Numbered from the stretch's first letter, positions 28,768-41,998 are shown. The stretch: 64,000 nucleotides of DNA from Mycosarcoma maydis (GCF_000328475.2 NC_026498.1:310001-374000); one strand, 5' to 3'. Translations and numbers: made by a program. The notes: generated from the sequence alone by a model not told the origin.

Positions 28768-31700
28768 ATGGTGCAGGCAACTTCCCAGTCAGACCCGTCT
28801 ACGAGCCATGCTTCCACATCCAAAGCCGGCGTTGCTTCCTCGTCCGACCTCTTTGTCTCTTATCAAGACATCTTTGAGCACCTTGAGCTTGCGCGCCATC
28901 AACGTGACACAGAAACCATCCGATCCATTCTTTCAGCACGCAAAGACAACCTCAAATCTTGTCTTCAGCCCTTTCCCATCCTCTCAGCTCCTCAATTTGA
29001 CTCCTTCTCCTCCTCCTCGCAAGCTACGCCTCCTACTACGCTCAAGCTTTCCGATGGCTCGGTCCATACGCCAACAGAACAAACACGGCAGCTCTGCGAA
29101 GCCATTGTCGAACAGTACCATATCTCGCACGAAGACGCCTTCNNNNNNNNNNNNNNNNNNNNNNNNNNNNNNNNNNNNNNNNNNNNNNNNNNNNNNNNNN
29201 NNNNNNNNNNNNNNNNNNNNNNNNNNNNNNNNNNNNNNNNNNAGTCGGTCGACGTCAGGCCAATTCGGGCTTCTTCGACAACGAAGCCCTAGAAACCGTC
29301 GAGTGCATCTCCAGTCTGCTCGTCCTCATTGCTGTCGAGACACTCTCGCTCGAAGAGGTCATGGATGGTTTGGATATGCTTCAGGGCTCCGATTCTCACA
29401 TCTCGAAACACCCACAAAGTCTCGAACTGGCCCTCGACCTCCTCAGCAACACCTCTGCCGATCCCTTGCATGCACCCATCCTCCTCGCCTGGGCACTCGT
29501 CCTCCACCGTCTCGAAGATGCCCTAGCAGCTCAGTATGATGCCTCCGACCTCGACCCTTCCCACCAACTTCCCGACTCCACATCTCAACTTGCAGATGTC
29601 ATCAGAACCGACGACGGTGGTCCGCCTTTGTGGAGGAGGTTGGCTCAAGCCGCTTTTGCTCCCGAACTCCGCCTCTTTGACACCCTCATGTCTCTGCTTG
29701 CCTCGCCCTTGTTGACCAGCAGTAATGGTGCAAGCACCCCCGCTGTGGCCGGTCCATCGGCTCTAGCCTACCGCGCCGTCTTCAAGGGCCTTTTGCTCAG
29801 CATAACCGAGCTCGTCAAGCCCGAATTCCTCCCCGATTTCAACACCCTTGTCAGTCTTTGGGAGGCCACTTTTGGCTCTGGCGTCGCTCTTCAGCTCAGT
29901 CAGACCGCCATTGATGGCGTCGCCGCCCTCTGCGACCAATTCTGGCTCGTCGACAGCAGGTATGAGTCCAGGTGCACAACTCTGGATACCGCCCGACGTC
30001 GATGGCCCGTTAGCTTCCGTCCCTTGATCCTGCTCACAAGGGCTCTCTCTGGTCACGCCAGGGTTGATGCACAAGCATCTTGGCCCTCCCTACTCGACGG
30101 CCGCTCCCGTCCGGAGGCCGAAGAGCGAGCCTGCGCTGCTGTCTTTGACTATCTTGCTAACGTGCCAACATTCGCACAGGTCCTCCCTGTGGGCGCCAAC
30201 ACGCCCAATGCGCCCTTTGAGACCATGGAAGGAGGAGACTATACCTCGGTTACTTATCGAATCACCCGTACCATGCATATCCCAGGTACTCAGGTCCGCT
30301 TCTCGCCTGGAACCACCGGTTCCACAATTTCGGAGCTCGGAAAAGAGCCTGTCATCGTCCTCTGGAGTCCAACGCGTCCTATCAGCGCATGGAAGCTCAT
30401 GCGAGACATTCTCTCTTCCTTCCCGCCGGCTTTCGCGGAGCTCGGTGCTGCTTTCAAGGATGTCGACCCCTTCCGCGATCAGAAACAGTCTGTCAGCTTC
30501 GCCCAGATCGCTCCTGCGGATTCCAACGAGGCCTGGGAAGAGCTTGCGTCTGACGTGCTTGATCTCTTCGCCAGCATCATTTCTGCAAGCGCAGATCTCG
30601 CCTGGACCCTGCTTGCTCATCTCGACGGTCGCGACATTAATGCTGACGAGATCTCCCTTGATTACGAGCCCGAGGAGCTCGAACATATCCAAAAGGAGAA
30701 GGAAGAGCTCGCAAACGCAAAGAGCCTCTCCTCCATAGCCGTCAGCCTGCTATCACATGCACTTGTTGCGGCTCCCATCAACATTCGCCTTGTTCGATCA
30801 TCTCTTCGCCTACTTACCGTGCTTCTGCCATACGATCCTGATGTGGTGTGGCAGGAAGTGCGATCATCCAACGCCCTCATCGGAAGCCCAGGCGCTATTC
30901 CTTACCTGTCCAAGGGTACCGCCGCAGCAGGCTTGCCTACCGTATCAGTCTTGCTGAATCAGGAAATGGCACGTGCTTCCTACGGTGGTCTCATCTCGTT
31001 GCTCGACTTCCACATATCCCTGTTTTCAGAGCTACGCAGGTCATACTCCACCTCTTCTACAGATGCTCTCGAGACCAAAGCCAGCGTTCTCCTTCGTACC
31101 TTCAATTGGATCTTCGAATGCGTTTGGCCCGAATATCAAAGCTGGCGATATGTGCAATTGGCAGAACGGCTCGAGATCGGCACCAAGTGCACTCGACTCC
31201 TCCATATGGCTCTCGAAGAGCGCAGCTGGCGCCTCTCACCGACACCAACTTCAACTCTGGTCGATGAGCCTGGACCGGCAGCTCTTCTCGTCGAAGCCGC
31301 CGAGAGGAGCTTGGTAGGAAATCCCAGCATCGTTGGCATTGCACCTATGATCACGTGCATTGGAACAGGCCAGCAGTTGCTCGACGCCTTGAGCAGGGCT
31401 GGCAGACAGACCGATGCCGTCTTGGCAGAAGAATGGATCCTATCAACCCTGCGTCTCGCCGCGCTCATTGTCTCTCGCAAGCGCGAGGGCACTCTTGCCG
31501 CCCTCCACGATTTATCGACGCTGCCTGCAGAGACGGCCAGGAAGGCCGTGTCAGCGCGGATCAATATGGGCCTTTTCGAACGACTCTTTTTCGACCACAC
31601 CATTGTCGCCTCTCGAACCGCATTTGGCGGCGGACGCAGATCGAATCGAGTCGAGCTGGCAAGTGCCACTTTTGCCTATGTGCTTTTCCCGACTTCCACT

Positions 31701-34700
31701 GCCATCAGCTCCGAGGCGGCACACCTCGTCACTTCCGTTTTGAGGTCCGCAAACGATCTTGCCTCATCAGGCAAGCAGATCCCCGGCCTCATCGGCCACA
31801 TGGGCACTCTAGAAGAGCTCGAGGAAACGCTTTCCGGGTTGGTCGACCTCGTTGCCAATTCAAACCAGCATTCCGCCCTCAAGGTACAGGTGTGGACAAT
31901 GCTTGCTGCCATCGTCGATACCCAGCCAGCCCTCGGGACGCTCCTCTTGACCGGCCGCCACCTTGCCATGACGACCGAAACCCGCCTCAACAGGTCCGAA
32001 GGTGAATCGGAATCCAAGCCGACTGAGCCTGCCGCATCTGCACCCGCCTCGTACAGGTCCAGTAACGGTCGGGCACTCGATAAAACAGCACTCGATGTCG
32101 CTTCCGAGGCTGTCCTTGCCTGGCGAGCAGCTTACGACGGCGCATCACAGCTGCTCGAAAGTGTCCTCCGCTTCCTCGATGTTGCTTGGGTGCATGCGGC
32201 TGAACACGTCGCTGCATTTGATACGATCCGCACAAACTCGGCATTCTTCCGCGCCTTGGCTGACGTAATTTGCGAAGCGACCGAGATTCCAACAACATTG
32301 GCCGAAAGATTTATTGATTCTGAGCCGGCTTTGCATGCTAGCAACGATGCCGACGTGTCTGCTTACTGCTACCGGAAGATGTGCCAGGCACGCTCGCTTC
32401 GACTTCTTCAGCATGACATCCAGCTCGGTGGGATTCTCAAGAATCGGAACAAAAGCGATGCATCTAGCAAGGCTAGTCTTGAAGCGTTGCTCGACATCCT
32501 CGCCTCGTCGGACCGCACGCTCAAATCGATCGAAAAGAGCTTCTCGATGCCTTGCGATCCATTGATGCGCGCGACCTTGGAACTAAAGCTGGCAGAAATC
32601 TTTCCTACCATACATGTCGAGTCCCTGCGCCATCCGTCGCGTAAAGATGACTTTGACCTCGACAAATGTTACGGTGACAACTACCACTTTAGCGTCTCTG
32701 CTTTCCGAAACAAAGCCGAAGGCCGTGTCCTCGATGGCGAGCTCGGTGGCGAGGTGGCGCTGATTGAAGAGGGCCTCCTTGCCATCTTCACCATCAACAT
32801 GGAGTGGAGTCTGATCGACGTGCAAAACTACTTGCTTCAGGCATGGACGCAATGCATCGAAGTGTGCATGGGCCGCATTGTTGCGCAGGCACTCAACAAG
32901 AACAGCATGTCTGCACTGGAGACATCCGCCATCACAAGTTGGACCCGGCTCGCCACGCTAGCTGCTGACGAGGGCCGCGAGGGCGACTTCATGCGCGGCG
33001 TCCATGCTACCCGACTTGGTCTTCTCACCAAGCTCATGGAACTTTCCTGGGGCCACCGCCGCAGCAAGGAATCGTCGACTACCGATCAGATCGTCCAAGC
33101 TGCCACTCTGTGCGGACGCCTTGTGACACACCCCTTCTTCCGTGTCGAAGACAGCCTCAAAGCGACCGTACCGCCCGAGTTCCACCGCGATGTATTCGAA
33201 ATGGTCCTTGTATGTGTCGCTCGTATTCGTGCCTTGTTGTCCTCGAAAGGCTCCATGGTTCGTCCGAACGAAGAGACAATCGAGAGCCACAAAGCGCTTC
33301 ATGCATCTGTCGAACTCTTCTGTCGCCACGTTACAGACGCTCTCCGCATCAAGATCGAGGACGCGCTTCGGAGTTTGCAGATTTCTCAGCAACGCCAAGT
33401 AAATCTACAGGTGTTGGAGGACGACCTTGACATCCTCGTGAGCATCTTCGAGATGACGATCCGACGCGACGTAGGCGCTGAGACGGCGGTGTGGTTGGCT
33501 CACGTCCAAGAGACGCAGCTGCTACAGACCGCCCTTCGTCTCCTGGGACGAGCACCAGTGCTGCGACCGGAAAGCATCAATGGTGCCAATACGCCTGTCA
33601 ACCCAAACAGCGCTCACCATGTCGCTTTCATGAAACCGTTGCTCTCGCTGCTTGTGGCTATTGCATCACAACCCTCTTCGAGCGAGGAACTTGCCCTGCA
33701 AGGTACCGTCAATGTATTGGCCTCCAATATGCTTACCGATTCTCTCGAGGATGGCCAGATCTCGCCTTTGTTGCTCTCTGGTGATCCGAGTGCGTCTCAT
33801 GAGTGCTGGAGATTGATGCTACGTGTCCTTGTCAATCTGATCGACAATCTGGGAGCCGGATCCGACTCCCCGAACTGGAGAGGCGTCAGCGCCAGGTTTG
33901 TGGAAACGGATGTCTATGGGTTTGTTCGCGTCTACCAAAAACAGATTGATCGGGCGATGAACCTCAACGAGCTGCACGCACGACTTGCTTCGATGTCAGG
34001 CGTCTTGAGCCACCCATCGTCCATCCATGACCGCTTTGGCGACGGGAATGTCGGCGCTGCTGTCAGTCTAGAACAACTGGAGGAGATTGAGCTGATATCG
34101 ACTCTTCTGTACAGCTTGACACATATCGAAGGCGAGCAGTGTTGGCACTCGCATGGTGCACGATCCGAGCGCGATGTAGCGGTTCCTTCCATCGTGCAAC
34201 ATCTCGCTGTGACTTCGGCAGGGACGGTGCAGCCCCTTGTGCACCTCTTGCAACATCCGAACGAGCTTACGAGTCTGCTCGGCTTGGACCCGGCAGCAGC
34301 AGAAGCCACGAATGTTGTGCAAGATGCGGCAGCGACCAAGATTCGCACGATTGTATGCGTGCTGATCGCCAGCCTGTGGAATTATACTTCTTGCGCGTTG
34401 GTGTTGTGTCGAGGCTCGGACGCTTGGCCGTCGACCGAGTCTGGACGCGCAATTGTGCGGCCGACGACGCGAACCAGCACTGTGCGCATTGCTACGCTCG
34501 GCACGCTTCTGGACCTCAGCACTCATCTGACCGACTACATTAGGACCAATAAGCAGAAGCTGACAGCCGAGGATAAGGGACGCTTCTCGGCAACACTTGA
34601 ACAGGCGCTGGGCCTAGCGGCAACTCAGGCAGCCATCTGGGCAGCTGGAAGGTCCAAGGATCATACAGAGCCGGCAAGGCTGGAGCACATGGCGCGGCAA

Positions 34701-34835
34701 GAGCTCGAGTCGGGTCTTTCGAGGGATATCGTGTCTGCATTGAGGGCAGCCGAAGAAGTTGTTGGCGCGCAAGGGAATTTATTCTCATTGATCACGACAT
34801 TTGTAGAGTCGAAACTGAACAGCTCGCGCTTTTGA
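28768..34835 (+). CDS. NUP192: inner-ring nucleoporin Nup192/Nup205
   Basis: This is a very large gene interrupted only by the N gap at 29143-29242: 125 residues before the gap and 1863 after it. The N-terminal part carries an all-helical start (DIFEHLELARHQRDTETI). After the gap, RRQANSGFFDNEALETVECI and the following LLVLIAVETLSLEEVMDG match the Nup192/Nup205 family, as do the overall length (about 2000 residues) and the lack of other domains. Nup192 is a superhelical scaffold of the nuclear pore inner ring that binds Nic96 and Nup53. Start: the ATG at 28768 opens the helical N terminus; the overlapping frame upstream is a shadow. The frames on the two sides of the gap differ, which is expected with arbitrary gap length and is not evidence of a frameshift. 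No introns are needed. Confidence 0.88.
29143..29242. other. assembly gap (100 N) inside NUP192
   Basis: The gap lies within the N-terminal region of the coding sequence, and its real length is unknown. Unlike the gap at 15902, no repeat borders it. Confidence 0.98.
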
Positions 34836-35120
34836 GCCCTCTCACGAATGGAGCTGCGATGACGTCAATCAAGACATGTATTTTGATGCTTGCCTGACTG
34901 TTGGCTATGTGATTGAATCGAGGAGACATCGAAACGAGTACGGAGGACAGGGGCGAGTCTAGGGGCGAAAAACCGTGCAGGTAGGACTTGGATAGGCACG
35001 TCGGAAAGGTTGACGTCAAGTTGCGCAGCTCAAGTGCTGGCGCACTGAGCACGGACCCACAGCAAGCGCGGATCCATGTTTCGTAACTTTCGTTGGTTGC
35101 TAAGTTACCACCAATCAGCG
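34836..35120. other. spacer between NUP192 and the nine-exon hydrolase gene
   Basis: About 285 bases. It includes a GCTAAGTTA word near 35097 just before the next start. No other feature is seen. Confidence 0.4.
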
Positions 35121-36813
35121 ATGTCGACAAGTTCTCTCGATTCTGGTCTAATCGGATCCAAGATGCCTTATCTGCCGCTGCTGCCGGAGCTGGTGTCCTG
35201 TGAGCCGGACAGCAGCGTCGGGCTGGAAAAGGGTGAGAACAAACGATGGACCAAGATTCCGGAAGGAGAACGATTTTGGCCAAAATCATACTGACGAGAA
35301 CACGTCGATGCCGATGATGTAGTCCAAGGCGCTAGAAGCGGCCTTCTGCGCTGGCAGTCTGCAGCTGGGAGCGGACGGGTGGAGCTTGTCATGTACCTTG
35401 ATGAATGGCTCGACGCAAGTACGAGTGGTACGATCGAGCAGGTGGTGGTGCATGTGCATGGCAAAGGTGAGTAAACAGCCGGCGTCGTAAACTGGATTTG
35501 AGTCTGCATGGGTGCCAACAACCTGATGACCTTTTGTCGCTTGCGGTTGATGTGCATGACAAACAAAGAGAGGCAAGCTGACGCTGCGTGGGTCGACATG
35601 GCCACGGCACGATCTCGGGTCTCGAGGTCAGACCGAACGCGAACGCTTATCGTAGCGCCTCGATTCGTAAGTTGGATCACTGTAAACACGCGCTGATGGG
35701 TTTGCATTGAAGCGTTACTTGATTCAAATTCGATCGACAGTTGAATGGACTCGACAAGGCTGCAGTCGCAAAACTGGACTCGACTGCGTTGCTTGTGTGG
35801 AAGTCCAACGGTGTAAGTGTATTCGATACTCCATGTTCGACTGCTGCATCCGGCTGATCGGGAACATGGAAGCTTGTGTGAAAAACAATAGTGGGGGGAA
35901 GGATCGCCATCCGTCCATCCGAAACAGCAAGACGGAGTATCATCATTCGAGGCGCTTGATGCGATTGTGTGCCACTTTGCCAGCCGAAGCAGCTACCCAC
36001 GGCTGGGCAGAGTCGTGCTTTGTAAGTCCCAAGCTGCGCTCTACTCGACCAGATTGAAGAAGCTGACGATACATTCTGGTCCGAGTTTAGCTGGTCATAG
36101 CCTGGGCGGACAACTGGTGCATCGGTATTCGATTCTCGGATGTCCACCGCTGACTTGGCAGCAGCGGCAAGCGTTGGTGGTTGAGTATGTTGTGATGAAT
36201 CCTGCGAGCTATCTCTACTTTACACCGGAACGAGCTGGTCCGCCTGCTGCTGTGAGTGGTTTCCACCCTCTCGCCAACCCAGATGGAGGCAGCATCGTTG
36301 ATACGTTACTTGCTTGGTGATCGGACAGGGTATGAATGTGTACAAGTGTAAGTGATTGTGTACCGCGACAGATCGTTGTTGCCTCGGCTAACGTTTTTGG
36401 CATGCCTGTGTACACGGGGTAGACGGCTTGGAAGACATCGGTACAAAGCTGTCTACCTATCGAGGTCTGCCGGACCATCGAGATGCGCGCTTTTGGCTGC
36501 ACCGAATGCTTGGGGAGCGACGCATCCACTTTGTGCACGGAGAAAACGACCGGGGTGTGGGAGACGATCGACCTGAGGCGATGGCACAAGGTGCGTACAT
36601 GCAGCACCTCGTGTGTTAGCGTGAATCAGAGGCTCTACAAGCGCTCGGCTGACCAATCTCTTTCGATGTGCAAGTATAGGAGCGAATCGAGTCGAACGTG
36701 CGTGCAACTATCATGCGCATCTACAGCAGTTACAATCGATGCACGCGACCCAAAAATGCCTCTGGACCGCAAACTGGGTACCTGGTGTCAAACATGACGG
36801 CAGAGCCGTGTAA
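35121..36813 (+). CDS. alpha/beta hydrolase, nine exons
   Basis: No single long frame marks this gene; I rebuilt it from splice signals. Exons: 35121-35232, 35323-35466, 35569-35666, 35741-35812, 35892-36021, 36091-36251, 36329-36347, 36423-36590 and 36680-36813, all GT-AG and phase-consistent, giving 345 residues. The joined protein reads VVVHVHGKE (oxyanion strand), TLIVAPRF, ALLVWKSNGWGEG, SGHSLGGQLVHRY (nucleophile elbow, Ser), YVVMNPASYLYFTPER, NVYKYGLEDI, HFVHGENDRGVGDDRPEAMA (acid region), then NRVERACNYH and WVPGVKHDGRAV (catalytic His). The full Ser-Asp-His order is therefore present. It resembles an uncharacterised fungal alpha/beta-hydrolase family; the substrate is unknown. The start is uncertain: ATGs at 35076 and 35163 are in the same frame. 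The acceptor of exon 3 (AAAG) is the weakest junction. Exon 7 is only 19 nt. It converges on UBA3. Confidence 0.85.
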
Positions 36814-36961
36814 GTCTCACCAGCCAACCTCACCAACTCGGTTGACACACACTGACTCGTAAGCTGCCATTTTCTGCACAGCACCACATCTAATGTCGCC
36901 ATCGCACGAATCTTTCCGTTTGACACTGCATGATATCTTGTTGTGGATTTGGATCGCATAT

Positions 36962-38224
36962 TCAACTGAAATTCACGATGATGCCCAAGGTGAATGGCAA
37001 TCTTGCGTCTGTGACGGTGATCTCGTCGCCCTGTTCGCAAAGCTCGACGAGCTTCATCTGCAAATTGGGCCTTGTCGCGTGTTCGAGTTGTGGAGGAGCT
37101 TGATAGTACAGTGGTTTACCGGCGAGCGAAAGCGAGGGTTTTTTGATCTGCAAATCTGTGAGTTCGCCGAGCTGCTCGATGAGGCGCTCGAGCGTGTCTT
37201 GTGCGGAGAAGGTCATGGGCCGCGCTTCGCCACCGCAAACGGGGCAATCGGGACGCTTTTCGTGCTCGAAAGTGTAGGTGTAGACGCTGTCGTTTCCGGT
37301 GAACATCATGTAGTTGTTGAGGAATGGCGCAGCGGTGGTGGCAAACTTGAAGGCTTCGAGGACGCAAGCGGCGGCGATGATGGCATTGGTGGAAGCAATG
37401 GCAGGGATGATGTTCTTGACGACGCCTTGAGTGAGGTTCCATGTGACGCCGGTGATGCCGAACGAAGCGGCACGAGTGGAAGCATGCTCCAAGAGCCACG
37501 AAATGTGATCTGGATTGTCGTTGTCAAGCTTCTTGTCCGGGAAGACGCGTGGCCACTCGAGCACGCTAGCCCATTCAATGCAGTGTTCGGGTAGACGCGG
37601 AGTATTTGCAATGGTGCAGATGGGATAGGTGGTTTGCTTGTTGAGCATGTCGAGGCTGCACTCGTAGCACGAAGTGACGGTAGGCAGGATGACGCGAGCT
37701 TGACCCTTGAAGCCTTCGGTGCCGCCGTCGATAAGCGGTTTGAGCGAGTCTGGGTCTTGGTCATCGACCATGTTGACGAGCGTGGCGTTGATCCACCTCC
37801 TGGCCTCGACCGAATCGAGACCACAGACAATGATGTTGAACTGTTTGTAGTATTGTTCATCCTTGTCCTGGATCTTGCCATGGTAGGGGGTGATTTGTAC
37901 GCCAGGCACGCGTTGCTGAACGAATTCGGCTGCGACGTGCGCTTTGGAACGACCGACATCTTTTTCACGGAAGAGGAATTGGCGGTTGAGGTTGGAAACG
38001 TCGATGGTGTCCATATCGATGATATGGATGTTGTAAAAGCCGGTGAGGGCGAGGTTGGAGAGGATCTCGCAGCCGAGACCGCCAGCGCCGATGACGAGGA
38101 TGCTGCATTGGGTGCGCAGAAAGTGTTTGACGGCTGCGCCGGCCTGGAAGGCGTCATCGGTGGAGGGGCCTGGCTTGTCAAGGATCCTGTCTACATGGTC
38201 GTACCTGCCTGGCCACTGCAGCAT
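36962..38224 (-). CDS. UBA3: NEDD8-activating enzyme E1 catalytic subunit Uba3
   Basis: This is an intronless 420-residue protein. The adenylation domain shows ILVIGAGGLGCEILSNLAL (nucleotide-binding loop) and DMDTIDVSNLNRQFLF, followed by the Zn-binding Cys pairs CYECS and CPVCGG. The catalytic cysteine lies in YPICTIANTPRLPEHCIEWA (Cys203). The C terminus VTDARLPFTLGIIVNF is the ubiquitin-fold domain that recruits Ubc12. With Ula1/APPBP1 it activates Rub1/NEDD8 for cullin modification in the cytosol and nucleus. Length agrees with the family. It converges with the hydrolase gene: 148 bp separate the two stops. Confidence 0.95.
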   Translation of the reverse strand: MLQWPGRYDHVDRILDKPGPSTDDAFQAGAAVKHFLRTQCSILVIGAGGLGCEILSNLALTGFYNIHIIDMDTIDVSNLNRQFLFREKDVGRSKAHVAAEFVQQRVPGVQITPYHGKIQDKDEQYYKQFNIIVCGLDSVEARRWINATLVNMVDDQDPDSLKPLIDGGTEGFKGQARVILPTVTSCYECSLDMLNKQTTYPICTIANTPRLPEHCIEWASVLEWPRVFPDKKLDNDNPDHISWLLEHASTRAASFGITGVTWNLTQGVVKNIIPAIASTNAIIAAACVLEAFKFATTAAPFLNNYMMFTGNDSVYTYTFEHEKRPDCPVCGGEARPMTFSAQDTLERLIEQLGELTDLQIKKPSLSLAGKPLYYQAPPQLEHATRPNLQMKLVELCEQGDEITVTDARLPFTLGIIVNFS

Positions 38225-38493
38225 GTTCGCAGCAGGATGGTTGTCGAGCCGAATCGACCAGGGACACGGTCGACCAGGGACACGCTTTGGGTTGATAGTG
38301 AATAGAAGGAAAGCGGTTGGTATGCAACAAAGTCAAAAGTGGATGGTGCTAGACAGAGTGTCTAGACCGAGTGTGGAGGCAAGCACCAAGGTTGGTGACA
38401 TTCACGATTCGTGATTCACGTTTGTTGATATTCGCAGACAGGCCCGTGCGTTTTCCGCGACTCAAAATTTTGGATGCTAACCTAACATTTGAG

Positions 38494-38528
38494 AGCACGA
38501 AGCACGAAGCACGAAGCACGAAGCACGA
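38494..38528. repeat. 7-bp tandem array, AGCACGA x5
   Basis: Five exact copies of AGCACGA. The register is triplet AAG plus core CACG. Confidence 0.9.
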
Positions 38529-40030
38529 AGCGTGACTCACGAGACTCACGACTGTGAACGTGAAAATCACAGAAACCCAACCAACCCACGACGGTGAACG
38601 CGAGACTCGTGACTGGTGACGGACGGACTTGGACGAGCGTTGCAGATCCCAAGCGGCAGAAATGAGATTCGCGATTCACGATTGGCTCGAAATCGGGACT
38701 CGCAGGGGAGAACAAAGAGGTAAAGATTACCATCCAAATCCGATTGGTTGTCTAGAGAGCCTTTTGGTATAGTAGTTAAGCTTCAAGTCAAGGACACGTT
38801 GGTGGACACAGGCTGGCAGACTGAGCGGAGCAGCAGAGCCGGTCATGTTTTGGCAGGTATTCAAGGAGTGGTCCGTGGAGTTCTTGGCATGCACCCACAT
38901 GCCAAGGAGATAATTGGAGCAGCACAGTTCAGCAAAGTATCCACGCTGAGACACGCGGGTTTGGCTCAAGATGGATTGGTGTAGAGAGTGAGAGCACAGA
39001 GCAAGCAGGGTATTATTGAAAGCGGCAGCCGTGCAACGTGGAAGCGACTCTTGTATGTGAGAGTGACGAAGGAGTCTTGCGAGGAGTAGCAGCAAGATGC
39101 AAGGAGCGCTGGGATGCTGCTGAGTTTTGGCTGGTTGGTGTGAAAGCAGGCTAAAGCAGGCTGGCAAAGGATGCGAGTCACAGAGCGCTCCGATTCATGA
39201 TTGGCAGACGTGCAGGTGTGCGTTGTGCATCGCGAATTGGCAAGCGCGGGAAGTCAAAGTGGCACTCGGTTGACACGAGCAGCAGAAGCGTGCAGCTGGA
39301 GGTGCAAAGTAACCGCAAGACACGCTGTGTTGAGCGTCTACCAGCGCGACTGGCAGGCCAGACCAAGAATCGGAAGCTGAAACCGTGAATCAGGAATCGC
39401 ACACGCCATTCAAGATGGACACGTGAGTTGGATATGGTCAGGCCAACGTGCGGAGTAACTGGTGAGGGTGGAGTAACTAACTTGATCAACAATCACGAAT
39501 GTGTAGTTGTTGTTGTTTCTTTTTTCTTCTTGAGTGGGGGACGGTTAGGAATCTTGCATGCCCAACGCAGACGAGTAGTTAGCGTGACGTTTTACTGTAG
39601 CTTGTGCTGCACGCCTGGTTCAAAGTATTGAATGGCTAGCAAGTCTTGAACACGAGAAGCTTGACGAGGTTGGGAGTTTTGAGTTTGGATTCACCCGCAT
39701 GCTGGCACATGTTTACCAAGACAACTCACGACTCGTCACTCATGCTGTCACGTGCCCCAGGTCGTGCCGCTGCTCACGGCCGTATAGCGCAGAATCACGA
39801 ATGTGAATTGTGCAACACGGTTGCGAGCGTCAGCGTGTCACACTGGCGTATGACTCGTGACTGGATGGCGCGATTGTCGCGAGGGGTGAGTGGCTCGAGT
39901 TGATTGCTCAAGCGCGGCTGGGACGCGGAATTCCGCTTCCGCCTGCCAGTCAGCCAGTCATTCAATGATTTATGAATCGAACAATAAGGCGGCGTAGGCG
40001 ATCTGCACAGCCAGAGAGTCGTGCGTCGTG

Positions 40031-40058
40031 ACTCGTGACTCGTGACTCGTGACTCGTG
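40031..40058. repeat. 7-bp tandem array, ACTCGTG x4
   Basis: Four exact copies of ACTCGTG, preceded by CGT-CGTG units in the same 7-bp register. Confidence 0.9.
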
Positions 40059-40913
40059 ACTAGGCGCGTAGTGCTCAAGAACCGTCAAGAATCACAATTA
40101 CGACACAAGAATGGGCGACTGACACACTCGGGCAGCAATGTGCTGCACAAGCGCATCATGGCCGTCGTTTTCAGTCGTCTTTGATGGAATTTGAGCTTTG
40201 TTTTAGCGTCAACAGGACGGAGTCAAGGGTTAAGTTATGCGAACAAGCGGGGATGGCTGCCAATAATTGAATCACGATTCAACGATTCGTGCTTCAGATT
40301 CGTGCTACTCTTGTGCACATCAAGCCAGTCGTCACCAGAACCAAGAGGCTGTGGCTCGGAAAATTGCAACAGACCGCCACACTGGCAATGCAGCCTCCCA
40401 ATGAGAGCAAGAGCGACTGCATGCTGTTCCTGTACAATGCGATGCGAGGTGAGCGCACAGAGGCTTGCAGGTCGCACATCTAAGTTTTTGTACTCTACTG
40501 TAGTGTTCCGACCACTCCGCTGTCGACGCAGTGGTGGCTTTACCGTGTTTGGCAGCTTTGCAGGGCGCGCTGGAACGCCACGATCGACAGACGAGACGTT
40601 TGGCTGATCGACTGACCGCCTCGCGTAACACGGGTTCTCGGATGACCGCAGTTGCAAACGTGAAGCGAAACCCACGTCGGTTTGCCTGCCCCTTAACTCA
40701 AGTTAGCGTACAGTAATATATAAGTCACGAGTATTATAATAATAATTCTGATACTCTGATATTCGTGATTCTTGCTCGTGCTCGTTTTCCGAGTCTCGCA
40801 TGGCTCTGCCGATACGCGTGAGTCTACCAAGTTGTAAGTTAATCACGAAATAAACGCGGCTTGAGCTCGTCGAGAGTGACTGCAGTCGTGCGTCGTTGAA
40901 TATTTACCGTACC

Positions 40914-40941
40914 ATTCGTGATTTGTGATTTGTGATTTGTG
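40914..40941. repeat. 7-bp tandem array, ATTCGTG then ATTTGTG x3
   Basis: One ATTCGTG followed by three ATTTGTG units, consistent with one C-to-T change followed by tandem spread. Confidence 0.9.
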
Positions 40942-41998
40942 ATTTGGTTTGGTTGGCTTGCTCCTTCACAGCCACGCTCGTGAGGTTGAGCTTCATCCAA
41001 CTAAAGAATAACTTAGTTACAATTAAACCGAGAGCGTAAGGTATGCACTAAAACCTGTGCCTGTAGATGGAGCAGCTGTCGACATTCGCGATTCACGAAA
41101 ACGATTCGTGATTCACACAGTATGTGACAGGCTTGCAACACGGCCCACGCCAATTGTGATTCTGATTTACGATTCCATCGGAACTGCGAGACGAGTTTGC
41201 AACTCGCTCAACCACGCGTTACATAAGAATTGTGGATATCGAGACGAGAGGCTGTTTTCGCCTTGACCCCGAAACCCCCCTGACTGGCGGCCTTGGTATG
41301 GATGGGCTCGGCTAGCCTACGTCGCGCTGCCCCTGGACGAGATTCACGAACTGTAATTCACACCCACGACTTCTGTACCTTTCTGAAACCGTGAAACCGT
41401 CACTGCGCTGTATTGAATAAGTTATCCTTGTTGTTGTTTTTCTCTCTTTAGTTTTTTTTTTTTTTTCTTCTTTTTTTCTTTCTTACTTGTTCTTCTTCTT
41501 TGTTTCCCCACGCCTGGACACACACTGACGACTGTGACTGACAGACTACTCGTGACTACGCCGCCGAGGATACGCTCGGATTCTGTGACTCCGCTGGACG
41601 AGCCAAAGGTTTTTGCAACCTTCGGTTCGCAAGGCCGTCGTCGGTTTCTGTCTCTTGGTTGCGGTTGTCCCTGCGTCGGTAGCAAAGCGAGGCTGAGCCG
41701 CTTCTACCTCTGACCCGCTCTTTGTACCACCATCCTTGCGCTTGTTGGCCCCTGTCGTATCCCTTCCTATCTCAGTTCCCCTCCCATCCTTTCCGTCTCT
41801 CTTCCTATCTCCACATATCAAGCCGTTGTTCTTTTCGCTCTGCATCCCCGTTTCGTCTTGTTTCGCTTTTGTCTCGATTTGCCCGCTTGCTCCTCGTCAT
41901 CCACACCGTACTCAGCGTCGACCACAAGTCAACGCCACGCCATCGTCACTTGACACATTGGCAGGTCTCATCACCACCGCCGCTCGTCGTTCACCGTC

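Larger units (their letters stand above)
38225..41998. other. 3.8-kb gene-poor spacer rich in ten-mer repeats
   Basis: This is the divergent region between UBA3 and the glucanase gene. Open frames are short and without family resemblance, and I could not assemble a spliced gene. It is dense in heptamer words of several flavours: AGCACGA (38494-38528), ACTCACG/ACTCGTG (38535-38610, 39722, 39850, 40031-40060), ATTTGTG (40914-40941) and ATTCACG/ATTCGCG (38400-38420, 38669, 41083-41120). Confidence 0.5.

Noticed and set aside
38750..38800. tRNA-like A-box (TGGTATAGTAGTTAAG) followed by a weak B-box-like word
   Set aside because: The spacing is too short and no acceptor or anticodon stems pair; not a tRNA gene.
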